Assembly (NCBI GenBank): GCA_022701925.1
Contig: JAKONM010000237.1
Location: 1-24,609, forward strand
Direction: 5' to 3'
Source of the DNA: Microbacteriaceae bacterium
GTDB lineage: Bacteria > Actinomycetota > Actinomycetes > Actinomycetales > Microbacteriaceae
Length of the DNA: 24,609 bases
A program made the translations under genes and the position numbers. The notes under the pieces were generated by a model that was not told the DNA's origin, made no database searches, and was given only the letters and a program-made list of their open reading frames with translations. Shown here one piece after another: positions 14,487 to 21,881 of the stretch. Numbering within the stretch: position 1 is the stretch's first letter; the number at the start of each line of letters is the position of its first letter.

Positions 14487-15556
14487 GCGGGCACCGGGGG
14501 CCGCATCGCGGCGGTCGCGGCCCGCTCGAAGGCGGGCAGCACGGCCTCGACCGTGAAGGTGGCGAGCGCCCGCTCCCGCGCGGCCTCTCCCAGGGCACGG
14601 CGACGCGCGGGCGACCGCATCCCCGCCAGCGCCTGCTGCAGCGCCGGGGCGTCACCGGGCGGGACGAGCACGCCCGTGCCGCCCAGCGCCCAGACCACCG
14701 GCTCCGCGGAGGAGGCGACGATCGCGCGGCCGGCGATCATGGCGTCGATCAGCTTCGCCGGCAGCTGCGCCGGCGTCCACAGGGTGGGGAGGCTCGGCAC
14801 GGCGATCACGTCCGCCTCGCGCACCAGCGCGGTCCCCCGCTCCAGCGTGGTGGTACCCAGCCAGCGCTCGTGCTGGGCCGCGTCCGCCGGCGCGTCCGCG
14901 GTGACCTCGAGCAGCGCGTCGCCCTGCAGCCCGGCGACCGCGCGCCGCAGCACGTCGACGCCCTTGTGCCCGCGCACCGAGCCGACGAAGCGGACCACCG
15001 GCTCGTCGCGGTCGGACCAGACCGGGTCCGGCCCCGCCTCCCGCACGTGCGGTACGACGTCACCGCCGTACATCCGCTGCAGCACCGGGTTGCTGACGAT
15101 GCGGGGCAGGGTGCGGACGGCGTCGCCCAGGCCCCGCAGCACGCGCCGCGACGGCAGGAAGCCGGGCCGACGCAGCCGCTCAGCCAGTGGACGCCAGTCC
15201 GTGCGGACCTCGATGTCGGGGTCGTCGACGTCGGCCAGCAGCGGCACGCCGTCCCGCGCCTCGAGCGCGACGCCCAGGCTGGTCGTCAGCGGCTTGACCG
15301 CGATCACCAGGTCGGCCCGGCCGATCGCGGCGCGCACCGCCGGCAGGGCTGCGGCGCGGTCCGCCGAAGCGGGCAGCACGCAGTCGGCGGCGAAGGGCGT
15401 GCCCGCCAGCGGCCGCCAGACGGCGGAGCCCTTGACGCCCACGACCTCGGTCGACCAGCCGAGCGCGCGCGCCAGCTGCCACAGGCACCAGGTGCGGCCC
15501 AGCGAGTTGTTCTCGAAGTTGGGCGTCACGATCGCGACGTGCGGTCCGGCGGTCAT
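14483..15556 (-). CDS. Glycosyltransferase family 4 (GT-B)
   Basis: Predicted cytoplasmic or membrane-associated sugar transferase of 357 residues. It begins MTAGPHVAIVTPNFENNSLG, the usual first strand of a GT-B fold, and contains FVGSVRGHKGVDVLRRAV (donor-domain entrance), ADVIAVPSLPTLWTPAQLPA and KLIDAMIAGRAIVASS, which is the donor-binding motif of family 4, followed by GVLVPPGD. The ATG at 15556 overlaps the flippase stop (ATGA, 15553-15556), and its own stop overlaps the polymerase start (GTGA). The three genes flippase, transferase and polymerase therefore form a translationally coupled block. Donor sugar unknown. Confidence 0.88.
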   Translation of the reverse strand: MTAGPHVAIVTPNFENNSLGRTWCLWQLARALGWSTEVVGVKGSAVWRPLAGTPFAADCVLPASADRAAALPAVRAAIGRADLVIAVKPLTTSLGVALEARDGVPLLADVDDPDIEVRTDWRPLAERLRRPGFLPSRRVLRGLGDAVRTLPRIVSNPVLQRMYGGDVVPHVREAGPDPVWSDRDEPVVRFVGSVRGHKGVDVLRRAVAGLQGDALLEVTADAPADAAQHERWLGTTTLERGTALVREADVIAVPSLPTLWTPAQLPAKLIDAMIAGRAIVASSAEPVVWALGGTGVLVPPGDAPALQQALAGMRSPARRRALGEAARERALATFTVEAVLPAFERAATAAMRPPVPA

Positions 15557-17049
15557 CGCGCCGATCCTCGTAGGCCGACGAGCGAGCGCACGCGCGCCAG
15601 GCCGCTCGCCGCGGCCGCGGGGTGCGCGAGGCGCAGCACGGCGGCCGCGAGCAGCAGGAAGACGGCGCTCCCGACCAGCAGCACGACGACGGAGGGGGCG
15701 GGCAGCAGCAGGGCGACGGCCAGGTATCCGGCGGCACCCCAGGCGGAGGCGTGCAACGGCGGCAGCATCGTGCCCAGCTGCTGCCGGACCGCGACCCCGG
15801 CCAGCCTGCGCTGCAGCACGAGCAGCAGCGGCACGAGCAGGAAGCCGGCCACGGTGTAGCCGATCGCGACGCCGAGCAGCCCGAAGGGCAGCCCGGCGAC
15901 GATGCCGGCCACCTGGACGAGGGTCGACAGCACCTGGAAGCGCAGGCCGAGCCCCGCCTCCCCCGCCGCCCGCATCAGCACGGGCGTCACGTAGAACACG
16001 GTCTCGCGGGCGCCCGCGATCGCCAGCACGGCCATGACCGGTGCCGTGGCCGCCCAGGCCGGACCCAGCAGCACGGCGACCAGCTGCGGCGCGGCGCAGG
16101 CGACCAGCACCATCGGCGGCACGGCGGTCAGGGCCAGCAGCGCGGTGGCGCGGTGCAGGTGCGCCGCCAGCTCTTCCCGCCGCCCTTGCGCGCGCGACAG
16201 CACCGGGAAGAGCACGCGGTTCACCGACTGCCCCAGGAACTGCACCGGGATCACCAGCACGCGGTAGGCCATGGAGTACTGCGCCAGCGCGGACTGCCCC
16301 AGCAGGTGGCCGACCAGCACGGTGTCGGTGTTCCGCGAGAGGTAGGCGACGCCGTTCGTGGCGAAGACGCGCCCGCCGAAGCCGGCCAGCGGCAGGAAGG
16401 CCCGCAGCCGGAGGTTCGGCGCCGACCCGCGCTCCTGCGCGAGCAGCGCGGTCGCGACAGCCGCGTCGGTGACCAGCACCGAGGCCACCATCGCCGCGGT
16501 CCCCGCTCCCGCGAACGCGGCGGCCAGACCGACGGCCGTGCCGAGCGCGGCGGCGACGATCTCGACCACCGCGACTCGCGACAGCTCGAGCCGCCGCAGC
16601 AGCATCGCCCTGGGCACGATGGCGGCGCCCTTCAGCAGCAGCCCCGGCCCGAGCCACAGCAGCATCGGGGCCAGGCCCGGCGAGTTGAGGAACGCCGCCA
16701 GCAGCGGCGCGGTCGCCACGACCACCGCGCCGAGCACCAGGGCGCTCAGCAGGTTCACCGTCGCCGTGGCGCCCGCGGCGCCGCGCGGCAGATCGGCCCG
16801 CTGCACCAGCGCTGCGGCCAGCCCCTGGTCGAGCAGCAGCGCGGCCAGGGTGGTCACGAGGGTCGCCGCGGCGACCGCGCCGTAGGCCTCCGGCCCGATG
16901 AGGCGGGCCAGCACCAGGGCGAGCACGATCTGGAAGCCCTGCCGGCCGAGCACCGACAGGCTGCTCCAGCGCACGGCCTTCGCCGCCGCGCGGCCCTGGA
17001 ACGCGGGCGCGGCGGGGTCGGCCTCAGGGGCCTGGTCGATCGCTCGCAT
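15553..17049 (-). CDS. Wzx-type polysaccharide flippase (second copy)
   Basis: Integral membrane protein of 498 residues of the MOP exporter superfamily. After a 25-residue polar N-terminus comes AVRWSSLSVLGRQGFQIVLA and ARLIGPEAYGAVAA, the standard first helix pair, then LLDQGLAAALVQR. The mid-protein motif NTDTVLVGHLLGQSALAQYS is the family hallmark. About 14 helices are expected. ATG 17049 is chosen because GGAGGG lies five bases upstream. The GTG at 17055 would overlap that site. It differs clearly in sequence from the flippase at 696-2135, so the two are not a recent duplication. A 14-pair hairpin separates it from the upstream beta-propeller gene. It likely exports the product polymerised by the Wzy protein encoded two genes downstream. 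Confidence 0.9.
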   Translation of the reverse strand: MRAIDQAPEADPAAPAFQGRAAAKAVRWSSLSVLGRQGFQIVLALVLARLIGPEAYGAVAAATLVTTLAALLLDQGLAAALVQRADLPRGAAGATATVNLLSALVLGAVVVATAPLLAAFLNSPGLAPMLLWLGPGLLLKGAAIVPRAMLLRRLELSRVAVVEIVAAALGTAVGLAAAFAGAGTAAMVASVLVTDAAVATALLAQERGSAPNLRLRAFLPLAGFGGRVFATNGVAYLSRNTDTVLVGHLLGQSALAQYSMAYRVLVIPVQFLGQSVNRVLFPVLSRAQGRREELAAHLHRATALLALTAVPPMVLVACAAPQLVAVLLGPAWAATAPVMAVLAIAGARETVFYVTPVLMRAAGEAGLGLRFQVLSTLVQVAGIVAGLPFGLLGVAIGYTVAGFLLVPLLLVLQRRLAGVAVRQQLGTMLPPLHASAWGAAGYLAVALLLPAPSVVVLLVGSAVFLLLAAAVLRLAHPAAAASGLARVRSLVGLRGSAR

Positions 17050-17071
17050 CAGCACCCTCCCCGTGCGACCC

Positions 17072-17113
17072 GAGCGCTGCCGGGCCCCGTCGTCCGGGGC
17101 CCGGCAGCGGCTC
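17072..17113 (-). terminator. Fourteen-pair hairpin inside unit B
   Basis: GCTGCCGGGCCCCG (17076-17089), loop TCGTC and its exact complement (17095-17108) form a perfect 14-pair stem, extended by GAGC/GCTC outside one bulged G. It begins directly after the beta-propeller stop codon and ends about 12 bases before the flippase ribosome site. No T-run. It may be a partial terminator or an mRNA-stabilising element that sets the ratio of the first three to the last three genes. Confidence 0.6.
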
Positions 17114-18757
17114 TCACTGGACCGTGATCGTCCTCGGGTCCCCGGTCGCGCGGTTGCCGAAGGGGTCGACGGCGCGCAGCCGGTACGAGACCTGCGCTCC
17201 GGGGGTGAAGGCGTCGGTGCACGAGTACGTCGGCCGGCTGAAGTAGTACCGGGCCGGCGTGCTGATGGTGCACGCCACGCTGACCGCGCCGTCCGGCTGG
17301 TACCGCAGCACCTCGGTGGTCAGGTACTTGTTGTCGCGATCGAAGTTCGCCTGGAACGAGACCGACACCCGGCCGCCGCCCAGCGCCTTCAGCTTCGGCG
17401 CGAACTCGGAGCCGTCGAGCCGCGGGCCGTCCTGGTTCGGCGCCAGCGACGAGATCGCGAACCGGGTCAGCCCCTGCTGCGCGTTGCCGTTCACGGCCAG
17501 GAACTCGCCGCCGTAGACGACGTACTGCGCGTTGCCGGAGACGCTCCACACGGCCTGCTTGAGACCGGTGTACTGCCCGATCTTCCAGCTGGGGTACCAG
17601 TCGAGCAGCGTCGGCGCGGGCTTGCCCCCGAAGTTCGTGTACTGCTTCTTCTTCTGCGTGCCCACCTTGCCGGTGGCGTCGCGGCTGAAGGCCAGCGAGT
17701 GGTTGTAGCGGATCGGCTTCGTCTGCTTGAAGGCGCCCATGGTGCTGCAGTCGTGCGCGTGGCTGGCCGTGTAGACGACGTCCCCGATCGGGAACGAGTC
17801 GTAGCTGTCGCCCTTGCAGTCCTCCAGCCAGTGCACAGCGCCGCTGCCCCAGGTGGCGCTGACCACGCCCTCGAGCCGCTTCATCTTGCCGCCGCCCTGC
17901 GGGTGGTACGAGTAGCCGCTCATGTAGACGTAGTCGCGGTCGCTGGAGATGCTGTAGATCGCCGCGTCGGGCCCGTTGTTCTCGACGGCCTTGTTCACCG
18001 ACCAGGTCTGGTTGGTCTTGCCGCTGCCGCTGTTGACGCGCGCGCTGCCCAGCGCCTTCTTGCCGTTGATCGTCGAGAAGTGGCCGCCGACGACGACGCT
18101 GGCGCCGTTCGGCGAGACGGCCATCGCCTGCACCGCGCGGTTCGCGGTGGGCGACCAGGACCGCAGCACGCCGTCGCCGCTGAACGCGGCGAGACGGGTG
18201 CGCTTCTTGCCGCTGGCGCTCGTGAACTGCCCGCCCGCATACACGGTGTCGCCCTTGACGGCGACCGTGTAGGGCAGCGAGTTCAGCGAGCCCTTGAACG
18301 TGCGGTTCTCGCCCGTCGCCGCGCTGATGGCGGCGATGCGGGTGTGCTTGGCGCCGTTCACGGCCGTGAAGTTGCCGACCGCGTAGATCGTCTTCTGGTC
18401 GCCGCTGACGGCGATCGACCGCACCTCGGAGTTGAAGCCCGGCGTGAAGTCGGGCAGCAGGGCGCCGGTGCGGATGTCGTAGGCGAGCATGTTGCGGATG
18501 CTGCGGCCGGCGCTGGCAGGCTGCCCCGCGTCGCGGACCTTGCTGAACCGGCCGGCCGCGTAGACCGTGTCGCCGATGACGACCTGCGACCACACCACGC
18601 CGTTGATCTGCGGCGTGGGCAGGGCATCCGTCGACACGGTCGCGGGGTCGCCGTTCCGCGGGGCGGTGTCAGCCAGGGCGGCGGTCGGCGCGGCGACGAG
18701 CCCGCCGATCAGCGCTCCGACGGCCAGGACGGCGAGCGGGAGGCGCCTCGCGGACAT
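17114..18757 (-). CDS. Secreted beta-propeller (delta-60 repeat) protein with C-terminal Fn3/Ig-like domain
   Basis: Exported protein of 547 residues. The signal peptide (MSARRLPLAVLAVGALIGGL) probably ends after ALA29. From about 45 to 430 it carries repeated units of 45-60 residues with the pattern (V/I)xGDTVYAxGxF, for example VVIGDTVYAAGRFSKV, AVSGDQKTIYAVGNFTAVNG, AVKGDTVYAGGQFTSASG and AVSPNGASVVVGGHFSTING, each followed by a TRxAAF-type strand. This is the delta-60/beta-propeller style. Residues from about 445 form an Fn3- or Ig-like domain (RVSVSFQANFDRDN, VSYRLRAVDPFGN). AAAGGA sits seven bases before ATG 18757. No catalytic motif is seen. It probably acts as a surface-binding or scaffolding protein with the Ig-like membrane protein encoded just upstream. 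Confidence 0.82.
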   Translation of the reverse strand: MSARRLPLAVLAVGALIGGLVAAPTAALADTAPRNGDPATVSTDALPTPQINGVVWSQVVIGDTVYAAGRFSKVRDAGQPASAGRSIRNMLAYDIRTGALLPDFTPGFNSEVRSIAVSGDQKTIYAVGNFTAVNGAKHTRIAAISAATGENRTFKGSLNSLPYTVAVKGDTVYAGGQFTSASGKKRTRLAAFSGDGVLRSWSPTANRAVQAMAVSPNGASVVVGGHFSTINGKKALGSARVNSGSGKTNQTWSVNKAVENNGPDAAIYSISSDRDYVYMSGYSYHPQGGGKMKRLEGVVSATWGSGAVHWLEDCKGDSYDSFPIGDVVYTASHAHDCSTMGAFKQTKPIRYNHSLAFSRDATGKVGTQKKKQYTNFGGKPAPTLLDWYPSWKIGQYTGLKQAVWSVSGNAQYVVYGGEFLAVNGNAQQGLTRFAISSLAPNQDGPRLDGSEFAPKLKALGGGRVSVSFQANFDRDNKYLTTEVLRYQPDGAVSVACTISTPARYYFSRPTYSCTDAFTPGAQVSYRLRAVDPFGNRATGDPRTITVQ

Positions 18758-18810
18758 GGAGGAGTCCTTTCCGGCGGTGGGCCGGTCGAGCAGGCGGGCC
18801 ATCGGGCGGG

Positions 18811-19395
18811 TCACCGCGGCGCCGCGCCGGTGAAGGCGACGACCGGGTTGAAGGTGGCGGTGTCGAGCGTGACGGTGACGGTGCCGCGGTCGGCCTTCGG
18901 GATGGTGAAGACGTAGACGCCCGTGACCTTCTTCCCCGCCGGCACCGTCGACGGGAACGGCCTGCCCGCGCTGTCGATGCCGTAGGCGGGCTCGCGGTCG
19001 GCGCCGCTGGTCGCGTTCACGACCGTGTCGCTCAGCGAGACCGCCCTGTCGGTCGTGTTCACGACCTCGATCGTGAAGCGCACGGCGGGTCCGCCGATCT
19101 CGCCGGCCTGGGTGCTCTTGACGGTGATCGCCTTCGACGAGACGACCTCCGCCGTGAGGTCGGTGCGGATCGGGGCCTCGCTGCTGATCGGCGCGGAGAC
19201 GGTGGGCGCGGGGGTCGGCGCGCTGCCGGTGGACAGCGGGGAGGCCGCGGGAGCACTGCTCGGGGCGGCCTCGTCGCCGGCGGCCGATCCGGCGCGCACG
19301 GCGCCGAAGGCGGTGACGGCGATCACGACCGCGACCGCGGAACCGACGACGGCCGTCGTGATCCGTGTGCGGCGGGACGACGCGGGGTCGTTCAT
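18811..19395 (-). CDS. Membrane-anchored Ig-like (DUF4352-like) protein
   Basis: Protein of 194 residues. A short basic N-terminus, one transmembrane helix (about 13-33, ITTAVVGSAVAVVIAVTAFG), a Ser/Ala/Pro linker to about residue 75, then one extracellular beta-sandwich. Strand patterns LTAEVVSSKAITVKS, AVRFTIEVVNTTDRAVSLSD and AGKKVTGVYVFTIP are typical of DUF4352-like Ig folds, which usually mediate binding. The ATG at 19395 has AAGGAG nine bases upstream. An in-frame ATG at 19413 overlaps the stop of the preceding gene (ATGA) and would add six residues. It lies between the CDP-alcohol transferase and the beta-propeller gene, so it may present a partner protein or the modified glycan at the cell surface. 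Confidence 0.75.
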   Translation of the reverse strand: MNDPASSRRTRITTAVVGSAVAVVIAVTAFGAVRAGSAAGDEAAPSSAPAASPLSTGSAPTPAPTVSAPISSEAPIRTDLTAEVVSSKAITVKSTQAGEIGGPAVRFTIEVVNTTDRAVSLSDTVVNATSGADREPAYGIDSAGRPFPSTVPAGKKVTGVYVFTIPKADRGTVTVTLDTATFNPVVAFTGAAPR

Positions 19396-19409
19396 CGGGG
19401 GGAGCTCCT

Positions 19410-20195
19410 TCATCGGCGGTCCAGACGGGAGACGTCGCGGAACCACTTCGGCAGCGCGAGGACGAGGTAGGCCGCGGATGCGACGAACAGCAGCGTGTAG
19501 ACCGTGCGGAACCCGTCGGGCCAGCCGATCAGCAGGAACGAGAGCAGCAGCACGCCGTAGTCGGTGGGCAGGCCGGCGAGCGACCGCAGCGGCGTGCTGC
19601 CCCCGCGGATGACCGCGGTGGTCGACGAGCCGGCGCGCGCCGCCTTCAGCAGGTCGTTCAGCAGGAAGACCGCGAACGAGACGCCGGCGACCGCGGCGAA
19701 GCCGATCGGCACCAGCAGCCAGCCGCGCTGGTCGGCGGGCACCAGGAAGCGGTAGGCGCACACCAGGACGGCGGCGTGCAGGGTGGCGATCTTGATCGCG
19801 TCGACGACGTGGTCCAGCCACTCCCCCGCCGCACTGCCGCCGCCCCGCAGCCGGGCGACCTGCCCGTCGGCGGAGTCGAACGCGTAGCCCGCGCAGAGCA
19901 GCAGCGTGATGGCCAGACCGAGCCCGAGGCTCGGGGGGACCGTCGCGAGCAGCGCGATCGCGGCGAAGGTCAGCGCGGCGCTGATGGCGGTGATCTGGTT
20001 GGGTCGCAGCCCCAGCACGTGGGCGCGCGCGGCGATCCGCCGTCCGAGCGGACGGTTGACGTAGATCGAGTAGGCCGGAGCCCCGCGACCGGCGGGCTTC
20101 TGCGCATCGCGCAGCCGCTGCAGCACGTCGCCGTACCGCGGACGCGCGAGCATCGGCTCGGCGGAGCGGTCGACGGGCGCGGTCGGGGACGGCAT
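19410..20195 (-). CDS. CDP-alcohol phosphatidyltransferase family protein
   Basis: Integral membrane enzyme of 261 residues that would transfer a phospho-group from a CDP-linked donor to an alcohol. The complete signature DxxDGxxARx8GxxxDxxxD is present: Asp107, Asp110, Gly111, Ala114, Arg115, Gly124, Asp128 and Asp132 (within FDSADGQVARL and GEWLDHVVD). About six helices follow the family layout, preceded by a 60-residue cytoplasmic N-terminus and RPNQITAIS, the usual entrance to helix 1. Housekeeping relatives make phospholipids, but the position at the head of a polysaccharide operon suggests a glycan or polyol-phosphate role, or a special lipid anchor. Substrate is not deducible. The ATG at 20195 has only a weak ribosome site. 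The promoter lies at 20272-20299. Confidence 0.88.
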   Translation of the reverse strand: MPSPTAPVDRSAEPMLARPRYGDVLQRLRDAQKPAGRGAPAYSIYVNRPLGRRIAARAHVLGLRPNQITAISAALTFAAIALLATVPPSLGLGLAITLLLCAGYAFDSADGQVARLRGGGSAAGEWLDHVVDAIKIATLHAAVLVCAYRFLVPADQRGWLLVPIGFAAVAGVSFAVFLLNDLLKAARAGSSTTAVIRGGSTPLRSLAGLPTDYGVLLLSFLLIGWPDGFRTVYTLLFVASAAYLVLALPKWFRDVSRLDRR

Positions 20196-20224
20196 GGTCG
20201 GGCGGGTCTCTCTCTCGCCGCGGC

Positions 20225-20266
20225 GGGTGGCGCGACCGGGTTCTCGTCGCGCTGGGTGACGCGACC
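20225..20266 (-). repeat. 13-base direct repeats with alternative hairpins in the unit B leader
   Basis: On the plus strand GGGTGGCGCGACC (20225-20237) and GGGTGACGCGACC (20254-20266) differ at one base and are 29 bases apart. Between them GTCGCG (20246-20251) can pair with the CGCGAC of either repeat, giving two mutually exclusive hairpins in the leader RNA. They sit just downstream of the predicted promoter, so they could be an operator pair or an RNA switch. Confidence 0.45.
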
Positions 20267-20271
20267 GCTTC

Positions 20272-20299
20272 AGGCTAAACGGTTGTGCGAGAACCGCAA
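20272..20299 (-). promoter_or_regulatory. Promoter of unit B
   Basis: On the minus strand TTGCGG (20299-20294), a 16-base spacer and TAGCCT (20277-20272) form a SigA-like promoter. The design matches the unit A promoter at 8736-8763, including a TCGCA word in the spacer. Transcription would start near 20265, about 70 bases before the ATG. The remaining bases up to the manA stop at 20438 hold no gene. A CCCGGG-CACCGT-CCCGGG inverted repeat at 20385-20402 may help end manA transcription. Confidence 0.6.
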
Positions 20300-20437
20300 G
20301 GGGCCGCCCCGCGAAGTGGGGGTCATGCGTTCAGGCCGGACGCGACGCCTGATCAGGCCCCGGTCGGCGGCCGCGCGGCCCGCTCCCGGGCACCGTCCCG
20401 GGTCACCGCGCGCAGCGTTCGCGGACCGCGGTTCCGC

Positions 20438-21769
20438 CTACGGCGTCGTCGCCACCACCGCGATCGCCGAGCCCGTGAAGGTCAGCACGCCCTCGTCCGC
20501 GGAGACGAACGCGGCGTCCCCGCGCGCCAGGTCGATCGCTCCCGTCGCTCCCTCCGCCCGCAGGCCGCCGCTCAGCACCAGCACGATCGCCGGTCCCGTC
20601 AGCGCCATGCGCACCGACTCCGGCCCGGCCAGCTGGTAGCCGTGCACGCCCGCCGCGTCGCCGATGGCGATCCGCACCAGCTGGAACTCGTCGACGTCGA
20701 GACGGAAGGCGACGGCGCCCGGCGTCGGCTCCTCGGGTCGCACCATCGGGGTGGGCAGGGCCTCGAACCGGGTCACGGCCAGCAGCTCGTCGACGTCCAC
20801 GTGCTTGGAGGTGAGCCCGCCGCGCAGCACGTTGTCGCTGGCCGCCATGATCTCCACGCCCAGCCCGTAGAGGTAGGCGTGCGGGGCGCCGGCGGGCAGC
20901 GCCAGCGCCTGCCCCTGCGCCAGCGAGACGCGGTTGAGCAGCAGCGAGACCACGATCCCGGGGTCGCCCGGGAAGTCGCCCGCCAGCACGCCGACCGTCG
21001 CCCACTCACGGGCGAAGCTGCTGTTGGCGGAGGCCCGACCGGCTGCGGCGACGACCGCCGCGATCTCGCGGTCGACCTGCTCGCCGCCGCGCAGCAGGTG
21101 CTCCACCAGGTCCTTCAGCGCGTTGCCCGTGCCGCTGTGCTGCGGGCGGGTGTCGCGGTCGCCCGGCATCCCGTCGTCGAGCACGTGCGCCGAGCTGCCG
21201 GTCGAGCCGCTCGCGGAGGGGTCCCCGTCGGCCAGCCGCTCCCCCAGGCTCCGGATCAGGTCGCGGTCGTCGTCGTCGGCGAACCGCGCCAGCTCGTGGA
21301 AGAGCATCCGCGACTCGCTGACGTGGCGGAAGCCCGCCAGCGCCTCGAAGGTCGAGGACAGCGCCATCACCATCTCGGGCTTGTGGAAGGGGTCGCGGTA
21401 GTTGCGGTCGTCGGCGTCGACGGGCACCCCGGCCCGGTCCTCCCGCTCGAAGCCGACGCGGGCCTGCGACGAGTCGGGGTGCACCTGCAGCGACAGCGGC
21501 CGGTCGGCGGCCAGCAGCTTGAGCAGGAAGGGCAGGTGGTCGCGCCCCGGCCCGAGCAGACGCTCCGGATCCTCGGCGATCAGGTCCTCCAGGCGCCGGC
21601 CGGCCGCGCCCGGGGTCGCCGCGGTGGCCGTGCTCGGACCGGCGGGGTGCGCGCCGAACCACAGCTCGGCCTCCGGGCCGCCGCTCGCGGCACGTCCCGT
21701 CACCTCGGCGATCGCGGTGCGCGATCCCCAGGCGTAGTCCTTCAGCGAGCCCTCGATGGCGACGAGCAC
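20438..21769 (-). CDS. manA: Mannose-6-phosphate isomerase, type I
   Basis: Cytoplasmic zinc enzyme interconverting fructose-6-phosphate and mannose-6-phosphate, the first step towards GDP-mannose. The protein has 443 residues, normal for type I. It begins with the family pattern GSLKDYAWGSRTAIAE, followed by AELWFGAHPAGPS. Zinc ligands are visible as Gln95 and His97 (LSLQVHPD), Glu132 (FHKPEM) and the later PHAYLYG His. The substrate-site segment GLTSKHVDVDELL is also present. GTG 21769 is chosen because AAGGA lies six bases upstream and the conserved sequence starts there. It is divergent from the O-antigen ligase gene. It supplies the substrate line that leads through GDP-mannose to Gmd (1-346). 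Phosphomannomutase and GDP-mannose pyrophosphorylase are not in the window. Confidence 0.95.
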   Translation of the reverse strand: MLVAIEGSLKDYAWGSRTAIAEVTGRAASGGPEAELWFGAHPAGPSTATAATPGAAGRRLEDLIAEDPERLLGPGRDHLPFLLKLLAADRPLSLQVHPDSSQARVGFEREDRAGVPVDADDRNYRDPFHKPEMVMALSSTFEALAGFRHVSESRMLFHELARFADDDDRDLIRSLGERLADGDPSASGSTGSSAHVLDDGMPGDRDTRPQHSGTGNALKDLVEHLLRGGEQVDREIAAVVAAAGRASANSSFAREWATVGVLAGDFPGDPGIVVSLLLNRVSLAQGQALALPAGAPHAYLYGLGVEIMAASDNVLRGGLTSKHVDVDELLAVTRFEALPTPMVRPEEPTPGAVAFRLDVDEFQLVRIAIGDAAGVHGYQLAGPESVRMALTGPAIVLVLSGGLRAEGATGAIDLARGDAAFVSADEGVLTFTGSAIAVVATTP

Positions 21770-21869
21770 TTGGGTCCTTCCCTGACCGGGACCTCCGGCA
21801 CATCCCTGCAGTTGTACCGCGGTCGGCTCCGCCGCCGCCGAGTCCGCCGCCGCCGTCGCACGCCTCACG

Positions 21870-21875
21870 TAGTTT
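21870..21875 (+). promoter_or_regulatory. Putative -10 element for a leaderless O-antigen ligase transcript
   Basis: TAGTTT fits TANNNT and ends six bases before the GTG at 21882, with no ribosome site between. This is the same geometry as at 5172-5184. No clear -35 is visible. Confidence 0.45.
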
Positions 21876-21881
21876 GATCAG

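Noticed and set aside
12981..16037. Very long plus-strand frame opposite the polymerase, GT4 and flippase genes
   Set aside because: The product is low-complexity Arg/Gln/Gly-rich without motifs, while the opposite strand encodes three clear membrane or GT-B proteins with overlapping start/stop codons.
20385..20402. CCCGGG-CACCGT-CCCGGG as the manA terminator
   Set aside because: The stem is only six pairs and both arms are self-complementary, so it can arise easily in such GC-rich DNA. It is mentioned but not listed as a feature.
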